From Puniceicoccales bacterium (GTDB lineage: Bacteria; Verrucomicrobiota; Verrucomicrobiia; Opitutales; UBA953), in NCBI GenBank assembly GCA_031279675.1, contig JAITIB010000058.1:1-5752 (forward strand): a stretch of DNA of 5,752 nt, written 5' to 3'. The translations under genes were made by a program, and so were the position numbers. Of the stretch, positions 1-5,391 are shown one piece after another; position 1 is the stretch's first letter, and each line of letters starts with the position of its first letter. A model generated the notes under the pieces. The model searched no databases. It saw only the letters and a list, made by a program, of their open reading frames with translations, and was not told where the DNA came from.

Positions 1-221
1 CAAACGAACATCGAGCTCGTCTGCTTTTTTGCGGTGTCGTGCAATCGGTTGAGCCCGCAGCAAATGCGCACGCGCGCCCCCGCGGGATCATCGACCGTGA
101 ACGAGGCCGAGACAATGTAAGCGCGCCATTCGCCCGCTTTCACGGGGCTTGTGGGCGAACGAAAATAGCAAGGATGCGCTGTGTTCGCAACGCGCGCGTT
201 GATTTCAGGAGGGACTGGCAT
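1..221 (-). CDS. Partial hypothetical protein, runs off the left edge
   Basis: An uninterrupted minus-strand reading frame begins with ATG at 221-219 and continues for 73 codons to the window edge without a stop, so only the N-terminal part is visible. It starts MPVPPEINARV and includes the stretch AGEWRAYIVSASFTVDD. I do not recognise the family. There is no signal peptide, transmembrane helix or known motif in the visible part. The frame is also open upstream to a stop at 305-303, but the only alternative start there is a TTG at 290, so the ATG at 221 is preferred. No Shine-Dalgarno sequence precedes it, as for the other genes here. It lies 171 bp downstream of ligA on the same strand, with a weak terminator between, so it may have its own promoter. 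Codon use (mostly G/C third positions) resembles the neighbours, which supports coding. Short length and the missing C-terminus keep confidence moderate. Confidence 0.5.
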   Translation of the reverse strand, partial: MPVPPEINARVANTAHPCYFRSPTSPVKAGEWRAYIVSASFTVDDPAGARVRICCGLNRLHDTAKKQTSSMFV

Positions 222-304
222 GGTGGTAATATCTGAGGGTTCGAGTTGAATTGACGAGGGCCACGGTGGGGATTCTCCGCACTGAGGCAAGAGGAAAATT
301 TTTT

Positions 305-332
305 AAAAATCAGCCCCCTCAGACGGTGATTT
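305..332 (-). terminator. Weak candidate terminator after ligA
   Basis: Read on the minus strand, AAATCA (332-327) can pair with TGATTT (312-307) around a 14-nt loop, and the stem runs into a short T-run. A second register using ATCAG/CTGAT is also possible. The stem is short and A/T-rich and the loop is large, so this would be a weak intrinsic terminator at best. It lies about 60 bp past the ligA stop, a plausible position. The rest of 222-392 shows nothing else I can support. Confidence 0.3.
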
Positions 333-392
333 CCCTGATGTTTTTCGTTGTTGGCAGAGTGGAGGGGGATCGGGCGTCCTTCCGGGGTTTGG

Positions 393-2552
393 CTACAGAG
401 TGAATTCCTGTTGGGCGCCGGGTTGGTCTGCGGTGGCGCCGGGTTGGTCTGCGGTGGCGTCGGGTGCGGTGGCGTTGAGGAGTGCGCGGAGGGCGTTTTC
501 GTCCAGTATCGGGATGCCCAGGGTGCTGGCTTTGGCGAGTTTTGAGCCCGGGTTTTGGCCGGCGACGAGGTAGTGTGTGCGCGCGCTGACGCTGTCGGCG
601 ACGCGGCCTCCCGCAGCCTCGATGAGTGCGCGCGCGTCCTCGCGGCCGAGCGAGGGAAGGGTGCCTGTGAGCACAAAGGTTTTTTCCGAAAGGGGTGTGC
701 CGGCGGGTGCGGGGGATTCGGGGGCGTTTTTGTCGCCGAAATTGAGTCCGGCAGTGCGGAGGCGGCGGAGGAGTTCGTGATGGGCGGGGTTGGAAAACCA
801 GGTGAGGAGGCTTTGGGCGACGACGGGGCCGACGCCTGCGATGATGCTTTCTTCCGAGGTGAGCTCCTGACCCTTTTTGCCGCGTTGCTTGCGCCGGTAA
901 TCGGCGAGGGTGGCGTTGGCGAGCCGGTCCAGGGTGTGGAAGTGGCGCGCAAGATCCTTTGCGGTCTGCCCGCCGATGTTGGGGATGCCCAGGGCGTGGA
1001 TGAGGCGCCAGAGCTCGCGGTGTTTGCTGTCGGCGATGGCGGTGTGGAGTTGCGCGGCGGATTTTTCGGCAAAACCCTCGAGTGAGAGGAGTTGCTCGCG
1101 CGTGAGTGTGTAGAGGTCCGCGGGCGAGGTGGCGAGGGCGGTGTGGACGAGGGCTTGGGCGACCGCAGGGCCGAGGTTTTCGATGTCGAGGCAGTGCTTG
1201 GAGGCGTAGTGGGCGAGGTGGCGCGCGTGTTGCGCGGGCGTGGGTGCGGTGAGGCGCCAGTGGGCGTCGCCGGGTGGGCGCACTGCCTCCAGCCCGAGCT
1301 CGGCAACACGGTGCGCGAAGTCAAAGGGTGTCGTTCCCGGGGGGCGTTTTTCCGGGAGGCTGCGGAGGACTCGCGGGATGATTTCGCCGGCTTTTTCGAT
1401 GAGCACGGTGTCGTTTTCGCGGATGTCCTTGCGGGCGATCTCGTCGGCGTTGTGGAGGGTTGCGCGCGTGATGGTCGTGCCGGCGAGCTCCACCGGCTCA
1501 AGCTCGGCAACGGGTGTGAGGGCGCCCGTGCGCCCGACTTGGAGGGTGATGGCGCGCAGCCGTGTCTGTGCTTGCGCGGGGGCGTATTTGTAGGCGATCG
1601 CCCAGTGGGGGAACTTGCTGTTGGCGCCCGCGAGCGTCTGGGCGCGCAGCGAGTCGAGTTTCACAACGGCGCCATCGGTCGGGTAGGCGAGGGTGTGGCG
1701 CAGGGTGTCGAGCTGCGCAATCGCCGCCCAGGCGGCGTCCGCGCCGGTGGCGTGCTGGAAGAACTCGACTGTGGGCAGGCGCCATCGCTGGAGCGCCTGG
1801 CGGAATTCGCCGAGGGTGGCGAACAGGGGCGGGTCACAGTGCCCGATTCCGTGGAGGACGATTTCAAGCCGGCGCGCCGCCGCTTCCGCCGGGTCGAGAA
1901 GCTTGATGGTGCCCGCGGCGAGGTTGCGGGGGTTGGCGTAGGGAGACTCGCCGGTGTCCGCGCGCGCGGTGTTGATGCGGAGAAACTCGGCGTTCGTCAT
2001 GTAGATCTCGCCGCGCAATTCGATGGTTGCGGGCGATTCGCCAGAAGGCAGTTGGCGGGGGAGGGCGGGCAGGGCGGCGAGGTTGCGCGTGATGTCGTCG
2101 CCCGTCGCGCCGTTGCCGCGTGTGAGGGCGCGCGCGAGTTGCCCGTGCTCGTAAACGAGGCTCACGGCGAGTCCGTCAATCTTGGGTTCGACAACAAAAT
2201 GAAGCGGTTCGCCGGGCGGCAGGAGCTTTTGGATTCGCGTGATGAATGTGGCGAACTGGGCGGGGTGGTAGGCGTTGTCGAGGCTGAGCATGGGGGTGTG
2301 GTGGCGCGCCTTGGCAAAGCCTTCGGCGCGGTCATCGCCGGGAGTTTCCGTCGCGGGTGCGAGGGCGGGGTGGCGGGCGAGCAGGTCGTTGAGTTCGTGG
2401 CGAAGCAGGTCGTATTCAAAGTCGGAGATGACCGGGGCTGCCTGCTTGTAATAAAGGATGTCGTGGCGGGCGAGCTCGGCGCGCAGCGCTGCGATGCGGC
2501 GCACGGGATCGGTGCCGCCTGAGGGCGGACGGTTGGCGGTGGCGTCGGACAT
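393..2552 (-). CDS. ligA: NAD-dependent DNA ligase LigA, zinc finger degenerate
   Basis: Seals 5'-phosphate/3'-hydroxyl nicks in duplex DNA in replication and repair, using NAD+ to adenylate its active-site lysine. The 719-residue protein is slightly longer than the usual ~670. Seen in order: the N-terminal NMN-binding Ia region, TPMLSLDNAY (86-95), the adenylation motif KIDG with Lys124 as nucleophile, RGNGATGDDITRN (145-157), LRGEIYM (179-185), NPRNLAAGT (207-215), DGAVVKLD (293-300) and WAIAYKYAP (317-325). The OB-fold follows (GRTGALTPVAELEPV, 340-354; RATLHNADEI, 363-372), then helix-hairpin-helix repeats (about 455-600) and a C-terminal BRCT domain (about 621-692). Where the Cys4 zinc finger should be (about 410-440) no cysteine remains: the last pair reads WRLTAPTPAQ instead of the familiar WRCPNPACPAQ. 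A lysine/arginine-rich insertion lies at 553-569. The tail carries a duplicated ATADQPG. Start chosen at MSDATANRPP, close to the family N-terminus; MFAPMSD at 2564 is an equally possible start. No Shine-Dalgarno sequence is visible. It is divergent from the LDH2-type gene. Confidence 0.95.
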   Translation of the reverse strand: MSDATANRPPSGGTDPVRRIAALRAELARHDILYYKQAAPVISDFEYDLLRHELNDLLARHPALAPATETPGDDRAEGFAKARHHTPMLSLDNAYHPAQFATFITRIQKLLPPGEPLHFVVEPKIDGLAVSLVYEHGQLARALTRGNGATGDDITRNLAALPALPRQLPSGESPATIELRGEIYMTNAEFLRINTARADTGESPYANPRNLAAGTIKLLDPAEAAARRLEIVLHGIGHCDPPLFATLGEFRQALQRWRLPTVEFFQHATGADAAWAAIAQLDTLRHTLAYPTDGAVVKLDSLRAQTLAGANSKFPHWAIAYKYAPAQAQTRLRAITLQVGRTGALTPVAELEPVELAGTTITRATLHNADEIARKDIRENDTVLIEKAGEIIPRVLRSLPEKRPPGTTPFDFAHRVAELGLEAVRPPGDAHWRLTAPTPAQHARHLAHYASKHCLDIENLGPAVAQALVHTALATSPADLYTLTREQLLSLEGFAEKSAAQLHTAIADSKHRELWRLIHALGIPNIGGQTAKDLARHFHTLDRLANATLADYRRKQRGKKGQELTSEESIIAGVGPVVAQSLLTWFSNPAHHELLRRLRTAGLNFGDKNAPESPAPAGTPLSEKTFVLTGTLPSLGREDARALIEAAGGRVADSVSARTHYLVAGQNPGSKLAKASTLGIPILDENALRALLNATAPDATADQPGATADQPGAQQEFTL
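414..459. repeat. 21-bp tandem repeat inside the 3' end of ligA
   Basis: A perfect period of 21 bp covers 46 bases (about 2.2 copies); the unit begins CCGGGTTGGTCTG on the plus strand. A third, shortened copy (CGGGTGCGGTGGCG, 461-474) follows. The unit is a multiple of three, so it duplicates seven residues (ATADQPG) in the LigA tail beyond the BRCT domain without breaking the frame. Replication slippage is the likely origin. No function is evident. Confidence 0.85.
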
Positions 2553-2701
2553 GGGTGCGAACATGGGCGTGGCGCCGGGGCGCTGGCAAGTGTGGAGCCG
2601 CAAAACGAGGAAAGGTCTTGTGTGCGGGGGGGGGATGGGCTTTTTTTCATCCCTTTCCCCGCCGCATCCGCGGCATCCGGAATTTTCTTTATTGTTCACA
2701 C
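2553..2701. promoter_or_regulatory. Divergent promoter region between ligA and the LDH2-type gene
   Basis: This 149-bp spacer separates two divergently transcribed genes, so promoters for both should lie here, but I cannot identify convincing -35/-10 pairs. It contains a run of nine G (2626-2634), a run of seven T (2641-2647), and an inverted repeat GGGATG/CATCCC (2632-2637 and 2648-2653) with the T-run in its loop. A small inverted repeat GCCGC-ATCC-GCGGC (2661-2674) overlaps two direct copies of GCATCCG. The 20 bp before the ATG at 2702 are A/T-rich (AATTTTCTTTATTG) and have no Shine-Dalgarno motif. The repeats could be an operator, but that is speculative. Confidence 0.45.
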
Positions 2702-3790
2702 ATGGAAACCTTTCGAGTCATCCCCGAGGAACGCCATAACAGCCTTGTTGTCGCCGCCTTCCGCCACCGTGGTTACACCATCGAGGAATCGTGCGCCGCC
2801 AGCCGCATGGCGGCCATGGCCACGCGCCATGGCAACCGCACGCACAACGCCATCAAGGCGCTGCACTTGGACCACTTGTTTGGGTCCGGCAATGGCGGGT
2901 GTGTGCCGGGTGCGCAGATTGAGAAAGTCTCCACGCGTTTTGCCGCCGTGGAGGTTTGGGACGCACACAGGAAGCTTGGCCAGGCCACTGCCCTGGAGGC
3001 GATTGAGACGGCCATCGCGCTGGCCGAGAAATACGGCTCCGGGACCGTTTGCGTGGACAATGCCTTTCATTATCTCTGGGGCGGGGGCTACGTGATGGAG
3101 GCCGCGAAGCGTGGTTACATCGCCTACACGAATTGCACCGCGGCCCTCACCGAGGTTGTCCCGCTCGGCGGGCGTTTCCCGACGTTGGGCACCAATCCGC
3201 ACAGCTGGGGGCTGCCCACGACGGCGGCGCTGGGTTATCCCGTTGTGGTGGATTGGGCAACCTCTGTTGTCGCCATGGGCCGTGTGCAACAACTCGCGCG
3301 CGAGGGCGGCGCGCTGCCACCCAATGCCGCGGTGGACAAAAACGGCGGGCCCACCGTGGACCCGGCGCAGGCGGTGGCGTTGCTGCCCTTTGGGGCGCAC
3401 AAGGGTTACGGGCTTTCGCTGATCAACGAGCTCTACGCGGCCTTCATCGGGGGCTCGACGCCGACCCTGCGCTGCCGCCCGCCTGTTGCGGAGGAAAAGC
3501 AGACCCCGGCATTCTTTTTCCAAGTCATCCACCCCGAGTCCATGTCGGCGCGCCGCTATGCCCAGGGGCGCACCCAGGCGGAGAACGTCAAGCGCGTCCT
3601 TGAGGACATTCTTGGCCATGGCAACGCGGGGTGTCTCTTGCCGGGGCAGATCGAGGCAAAGGCCGCGGCCCGTTCCGACGAGAATGGCGGGTTGCTCTTC
3701 ACCGATGCCGAAATTGCCGCGCTGGGCGAAATCGCGCTCGAGGTGGGCGCGCCTGAATGGAGCCCCGGGGACTTTAAGATGGCAAAGTGA
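2702..3790 (+). CDS. LDH2/YiaK-family NAD(P)-dependent oxidoreductase
   Basis: A 362-residue cytoplasmic enzyme of the malate/L-lactate dehydrogenase type 2 (Ldh_2) family, whose members interconvert 2-hydroxy and 2-oxo acids (or imino acids) with NAD(P)H. They include 2,3-diketo-L-gulonate reductase (YiaK), ureidoglycolate dehydrogenase and malate dehydrogenases. Family landmarks seen: RHG at 42-44 (His43 corresponds to the catalytic histidine of YiaK-type enzymes), NAFHY with His123, the glycine-rich GGGY (127-130), VPLGGRFPTLGTNPHSW (153-169), VVDWATS (182-188), VDKNGGPTVDP (211-221) and FGAHKGYGLSL (230-240). Length matches the family. The start at 2702 is chosen because METFRVIPEE fits the family N-terminus; the open frame reaches back to 2555, but that part translates to low-complexity sequence over the intergenic region. 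The gene lies 46 bp upstream of a KDG-kinase-like gene on the same strand, with no terminator visible between, so the two probably form an operon for sugar-acid catabolism. Substrate and cofactor cannot be read from sequence; a keto-uronate or keto-aldonate is my inference from the neighbour. Confidence 0.92.
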   Translation: METFRVIPEERHNSLVVAAFRHRGYTIEESCAASRMAAMATRHGNRTHNAIKALHLDHLFGSGNGGCVPGAQIEKVSTRFAAVEVWDAHRKLGQATALEAIETAIALAEKYGSGTVCVDNAFHYLWGGGYVMEAAKRGYIAYTNCTAALTEVVPLGGRFPTLGTNPHSWGLPTTAALGYPVVVDWATSVVAMGRVQQLAREGGALPPNAAVDKNGGPTVDPAQAVALLPFGAHKGYGLSLINELYAAFIGGSTPTLRCRPPVAEEKQTPAFFFQVIHPESMSARRYAQGRTQAENVKRVLEDILGHGNAGCLLPGQIEAKAAARSDENGGLLFTDAEIAALGEIALEVGAPEWSPGDFKMAK

Positions 3791-3836
3791 CGCCACCGCG
3801 CCACCCATTCCCGTTTTCTCACCACCATAACGCATC

Positions 3837-4931
3837 ATGATGAACATCAAGGACGCCAATAGCTGCCAGTTTGACCAAATTTCGCTGGGCGAAGTCATGC
3901 TTCGCCTTGATCCGGGCGAGACACGCATCCGCACGACACGCCACTTCACCGCGTGGGAAGGTGGCGGCGAATACAACACCTCAAGGGGGTTGCGCAAATG
4001 CTTCGGGTTGAAAACCGCTGTTTGCACCGCCTTTGTGGACAACGAGGTGGGCCGTCTCCTTGAGGATTTCATTCTCCAAGGTGGCGTCGCGACGGATTTC
4101 ATCCAGTGGCGGGCCGACGATGGCATTGGGCGCACTGTGCGCAACGGGCTCAATTTCACCGAGCGCGGTTTTGGCCTGCGCGGCGCCGTGGGCGTCCCCG
4201 ACCGCGGACACACGGCGGCCTCGCAGCTCAAACCGGGGGATTTTGACTGGGAGGATATTTTTGGCAGGCGCGGCGTGCGCTGGTTTCACACGGGCGGCAT
4301 CTTTGCCGCGCTCTCCGAGACCACCGCCGCCCTCACCATCGAGGCGGTCAAGGCCGCGAAAAAACACGGCACCATCGTTTCCTACGACTTGAATTACCGC
4401 CCTTCCCTGTGGAAAAGCATCGGCGGCCTCAAAAAAGCACAGGCGGTCAACCGCGAAATCGCGCGCCATGTGGACGTGATGATCGGCAACGAGGAGGACT
4501 TCACCGCATCGCTCGGGTTCGAAGTCAAGGGCGTGGACCACAACATCAGCGCCATTGAAGTGGACGCCTTCAAGGCAATGATAGAGACCGCCCTGAAGGA
4601 ATATCCCAATTTCAAGGTCGCCGCCACCACGCTCCGCGTCGTCAAGTCCGCCACCGTCAACGACTGGAGCGCGATTTGCTGGCATGGGGGCCGCTTCTAC
4701 GAAAGCCGCAAATATCCCGCCATGGAAATCCTCGACCGCGTTGGCGGTGGCGACAGCTTCGCGAGCGGGATCCAATTTGGATTCCTGTCCCAAAACGATC
4801 CCCAACTCGCCGTTGACTACGGGGCGGCGCACGGCGCGCTCGCCTCGACGACCCCGGGCGACACCTCCATGGCGACACGCAAGGAGGTGGAGAAACTCAT
4901 GTCCGGTGGGAGCGCGCGTGTCGTGCGCTGA
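3837..4931 (+). CDS. kdgK: PfkB-family sugar kinase, probable 2-keto-3-deoxygluconate kinase
   Basis: An ATP-dependent cytoplasmic kinase of the PfkB/ribokinase superfamily, 364 residues (typical KDG kinases are about 310-350). KDG kinase makes 2-keto-3-deoxy-6-phosphogluconate from 2-keto-3-deoxygluconate, for cleavage by KDPG aldolase to pyruvate and glyceraldehyde-3-phosphate. Seen: ISLGEVMLRLDP (15-26), the sugar-side GGGEYNTSRGLRKCFG (42-57), FVDNEVGRLLEDF (66-78), YDLNYRPSLW (183-192, a pattern characteristic of KDG kinases), GNEEDF (217-222), and the anion-hole and catalytic motif DRVGGGDSFASG (300-311) with Asp306 as the likely catalytic base. This motif has GGGD where many PfkB kinases have GAGD. 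Two adjacent ATGs (3837 and 3840) could start it, and neither has a Shine-Dalgarno sequence. It is the second gene of a likely operon with the LDH2-type oxidoreductase 46 bp upstream, and a terminator lies about 160 bp downstream. The substrate could be a related sugar or sugar acid, so the gene symbol is likely rather than proven. Confidence 0.85.
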   Translation: MMNIKDANSCQFDQISLGEVMLRLDPGETRIRTTRHFTAWEGGGEYNTSRGLRKCFGLKTAVCTAFVDNEVGRLLEDFILQGGVATDFIQWRADDGIGRTVRNGLNFTERGFGLRGAVGVPDRGHTAASQLKPGDFDWEDIFGRRGVRWFHTGGIFAALSETTAALTIEAVKAAKKHGTIVSYDLNYRPSLWKSIGGLKKAQAVNREIARHVDVMIGNEEDFTASLGFEVKGVDHNISAIEVDAFKAMIETALKEYPNFKVAATTLRVVKSATVNDWSAICWHGGRFYESRKYPAMEILDRVGGGDSFASGIQFGFLSQNDPQLAVDYGAAHGALASTTPGDTSMATRKEVEKLMSGGSARVVR

Positions 4932-4954
4932 GACTTCGCGCTGACGATGGCAGA

Positions 4955-4970
4955 CGGAAATCCTTTTCCG
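4955..4970 (+). repeat. Small stem-loop just after kdgK
   Basis: CGGAAA (4955-4960) pairs with TTTCCG (4965-4970) around a TCCT loop, 23 bp past the kdgK stop. No T-run follows, so it does not look like an intrinsic terminator. It could stabilise the 3' end of the transcript or be fortuitous. Confidence 0.4.
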
Positions 4971-5026
4971 GGAGAATAGCCTCGGATTCCGCAATAGCGC
5001 AACCCGCGCGCCGCTTGGGAATCCTG

Positions 5027-5082
5027 TGGGGGAAGGGTTGTCCCCATAGGGCCGGTTCAAATGGCACAGGCAATCCTGCCTG
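5027..5082 (+). repeat. Two adjacent inverted repeats upstream of the terminator
   Basis: TGGGG (5027-5031) can pair with CCCCA (5042-5046) across a 10-nt loop. CAGGCA (5067-5072) pairs perfectly with TGCCTG (5077-5082) around ATCC. Both stems have related ATCCTG strings beside them (5021-5026 and within the second hairpin), which may reflect an old duplication. Neither is followed by T-residues. Confidence 0.4.
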
Positions 5083-5092
5083 CGCCCTGTGG

Positions 5093-5129
5093 ATCAAAGC
5101 CTGCGGCACCGCCACAGCCTTTGATTTTT
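5093..5129 (+). terminator. Rho-independent terminator for the oxidoreductase-kinase operon
   Basis: The outer stem ATCAAAG (5093-5099) pairs with CTTTGAT (5119-5125). After a C/C mismatch CTG pairs with CAG, and after a C/A mismatch GGC pairs with GCC, closed by an ACC loop. Five T (5125-5129) end the structure. This is the usual layout of an intrinsic terminator on the plus strand. It lies about 160 bp after the kdgK stop with no gene in between. There is no T-run on the other side, so it would not act on the opposite strand. Confidence 0.75.
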
Positions 5130-5200
5130 CCGTACGCAATATTTTAAAAAACCGCTTGCGTTCTCCCTCCTGAATTCTATCTCCCAACCCGTTCCCCTGA

Positions 5201-5250
5201 CCCCCCCCTCCCCCCCCTCTCTCTCTCTCTCTCTCCCACGCACACACACA
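5201..5250. repeat. C-tract / (CT)9 / (CA)5 compound microsatellite
   Basis: Two runs of eight C (5201-5208 and 5210-5217) separated by one T are followed by nine CT dinucleotides (5217-5234), a short CCCACG bridge and five CA dinucleotides (5241-5250). The plus strand is pure pyrimidine from 5201 to 5237. Such compound simple repeats are uncommon in bacterial genomes and prone to slippage. The tract is intergenic, so length change here would not shift a reading frame. Confidence 0.9.
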
Positions 5251-5280
5251 ATTATTCTGTAAGTGTTTGGGAGGGAATGA

Positions 5281-5302
5281 CTTCTGCTGTTTGCAGCGGA
5301 AG
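5281..5302. repeat. 9-bp stem hairpin
   Basis: CTTCTGCTG (5281-5289) pairs with CAGCGGAAG (5294-5302) with one T/G wobble and a TTTG loop. An alternative register pairs GCAGC (5293-5297) with GCTGC (5304-5308). No T-run follows on either strand. It lies about 90 bp outside the stop of the transposase remnant, so it might belong to the insertion sequence end, but with only one end visible this cannot be decided. Confidence 0.5.
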
Positions 5303-5342
5303 TGCTGCGGGCCTGTTTGGGGATGCCGCCTCCGTCCACACG

Positions 5343-5368
5343 CGTCCAATTATGACGTCCAATTATGG
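5343..5368. repeat. 13-bp tandem duplication
   Basis: CGTCCAATTATGA (5343-5355) is followed at once by CGTCCAATTATGG (5356-5368), 12 of 13 bases identical. It lies 24 bp outside the transposase stop codon. Unit length is within the range of IS4-family target duplications (about 9-13 bp), but simple slippage explains it equally well. Confidence 0.8.
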
Positions 5369-5391
5369 AGTGCGGGAGTGCGTGCACAGGG

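Larger units (their letters stand above)
4932..5391. other. 460-bp non-coding region with stem-loops, terminator and microsatellite
   Basis: No open frame here has coding character; the frames present are short and their translations low-complexity. The left 200 bp (to the terminator) hold four successive inverted repeats. The middle holds a pyrimidine-rich microsatellite. The right part holds a 22-bp hairpin and a 13-bp tandem duplication next to the transposase remnant. I find no tRNA, rRNA or recognisable riboswitch. A GGTTCAAAT at 5053-5061 resembles a tRNA T-loop but lacks a matching stem. Confidence 0.6.

Noticed and set aside
140..1510. Long minus-strand open frame overlapping ligA
   Set aside because: It is an out-of-frame shadow of ligA: its translation is dominated by S, P, T, R and A and has no recognisable motifs, as expected from a GC-rich gene read in another frame.
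1092..2522. Long plus-strand open frame of 476 codons opposite ligA
   Set aside because: It is antisense to the well-supported ligA and its translation is low-complexity (G, V, A, R, E). High GC content keeps antisense frames open by chance.
2553..2699. Extension of LigA to an upstream ATG at 2699 (49 more residues)
   Set aside because: The extra residues (including CRGCGGERDEKK) are unlike LigA N-termini and translate the homopolymer-rich divergent promoter region. MSD at 2552 fits the family better.
2696..4231. 511-codon minus-strand open frame opposite the oxidoreductase and kinase
   Set aside because: It spans two recognised plus-strand genes and the gap between them, and its translation has no family motif. 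It is an antisense shadow.
5053..5061. tRNA T-loop-like GGTTCAAAT
   Set aside because: No five-pair T-stem flanks it and no acceptor, D or anticodon arm can be built around it.
4932..5130. Possible riboswitch in the structured region after kdgK
   Set aside because: No cobalamin, TPP or other conserved core could be matched, and no gene lies downstream on the same strand for it to control.
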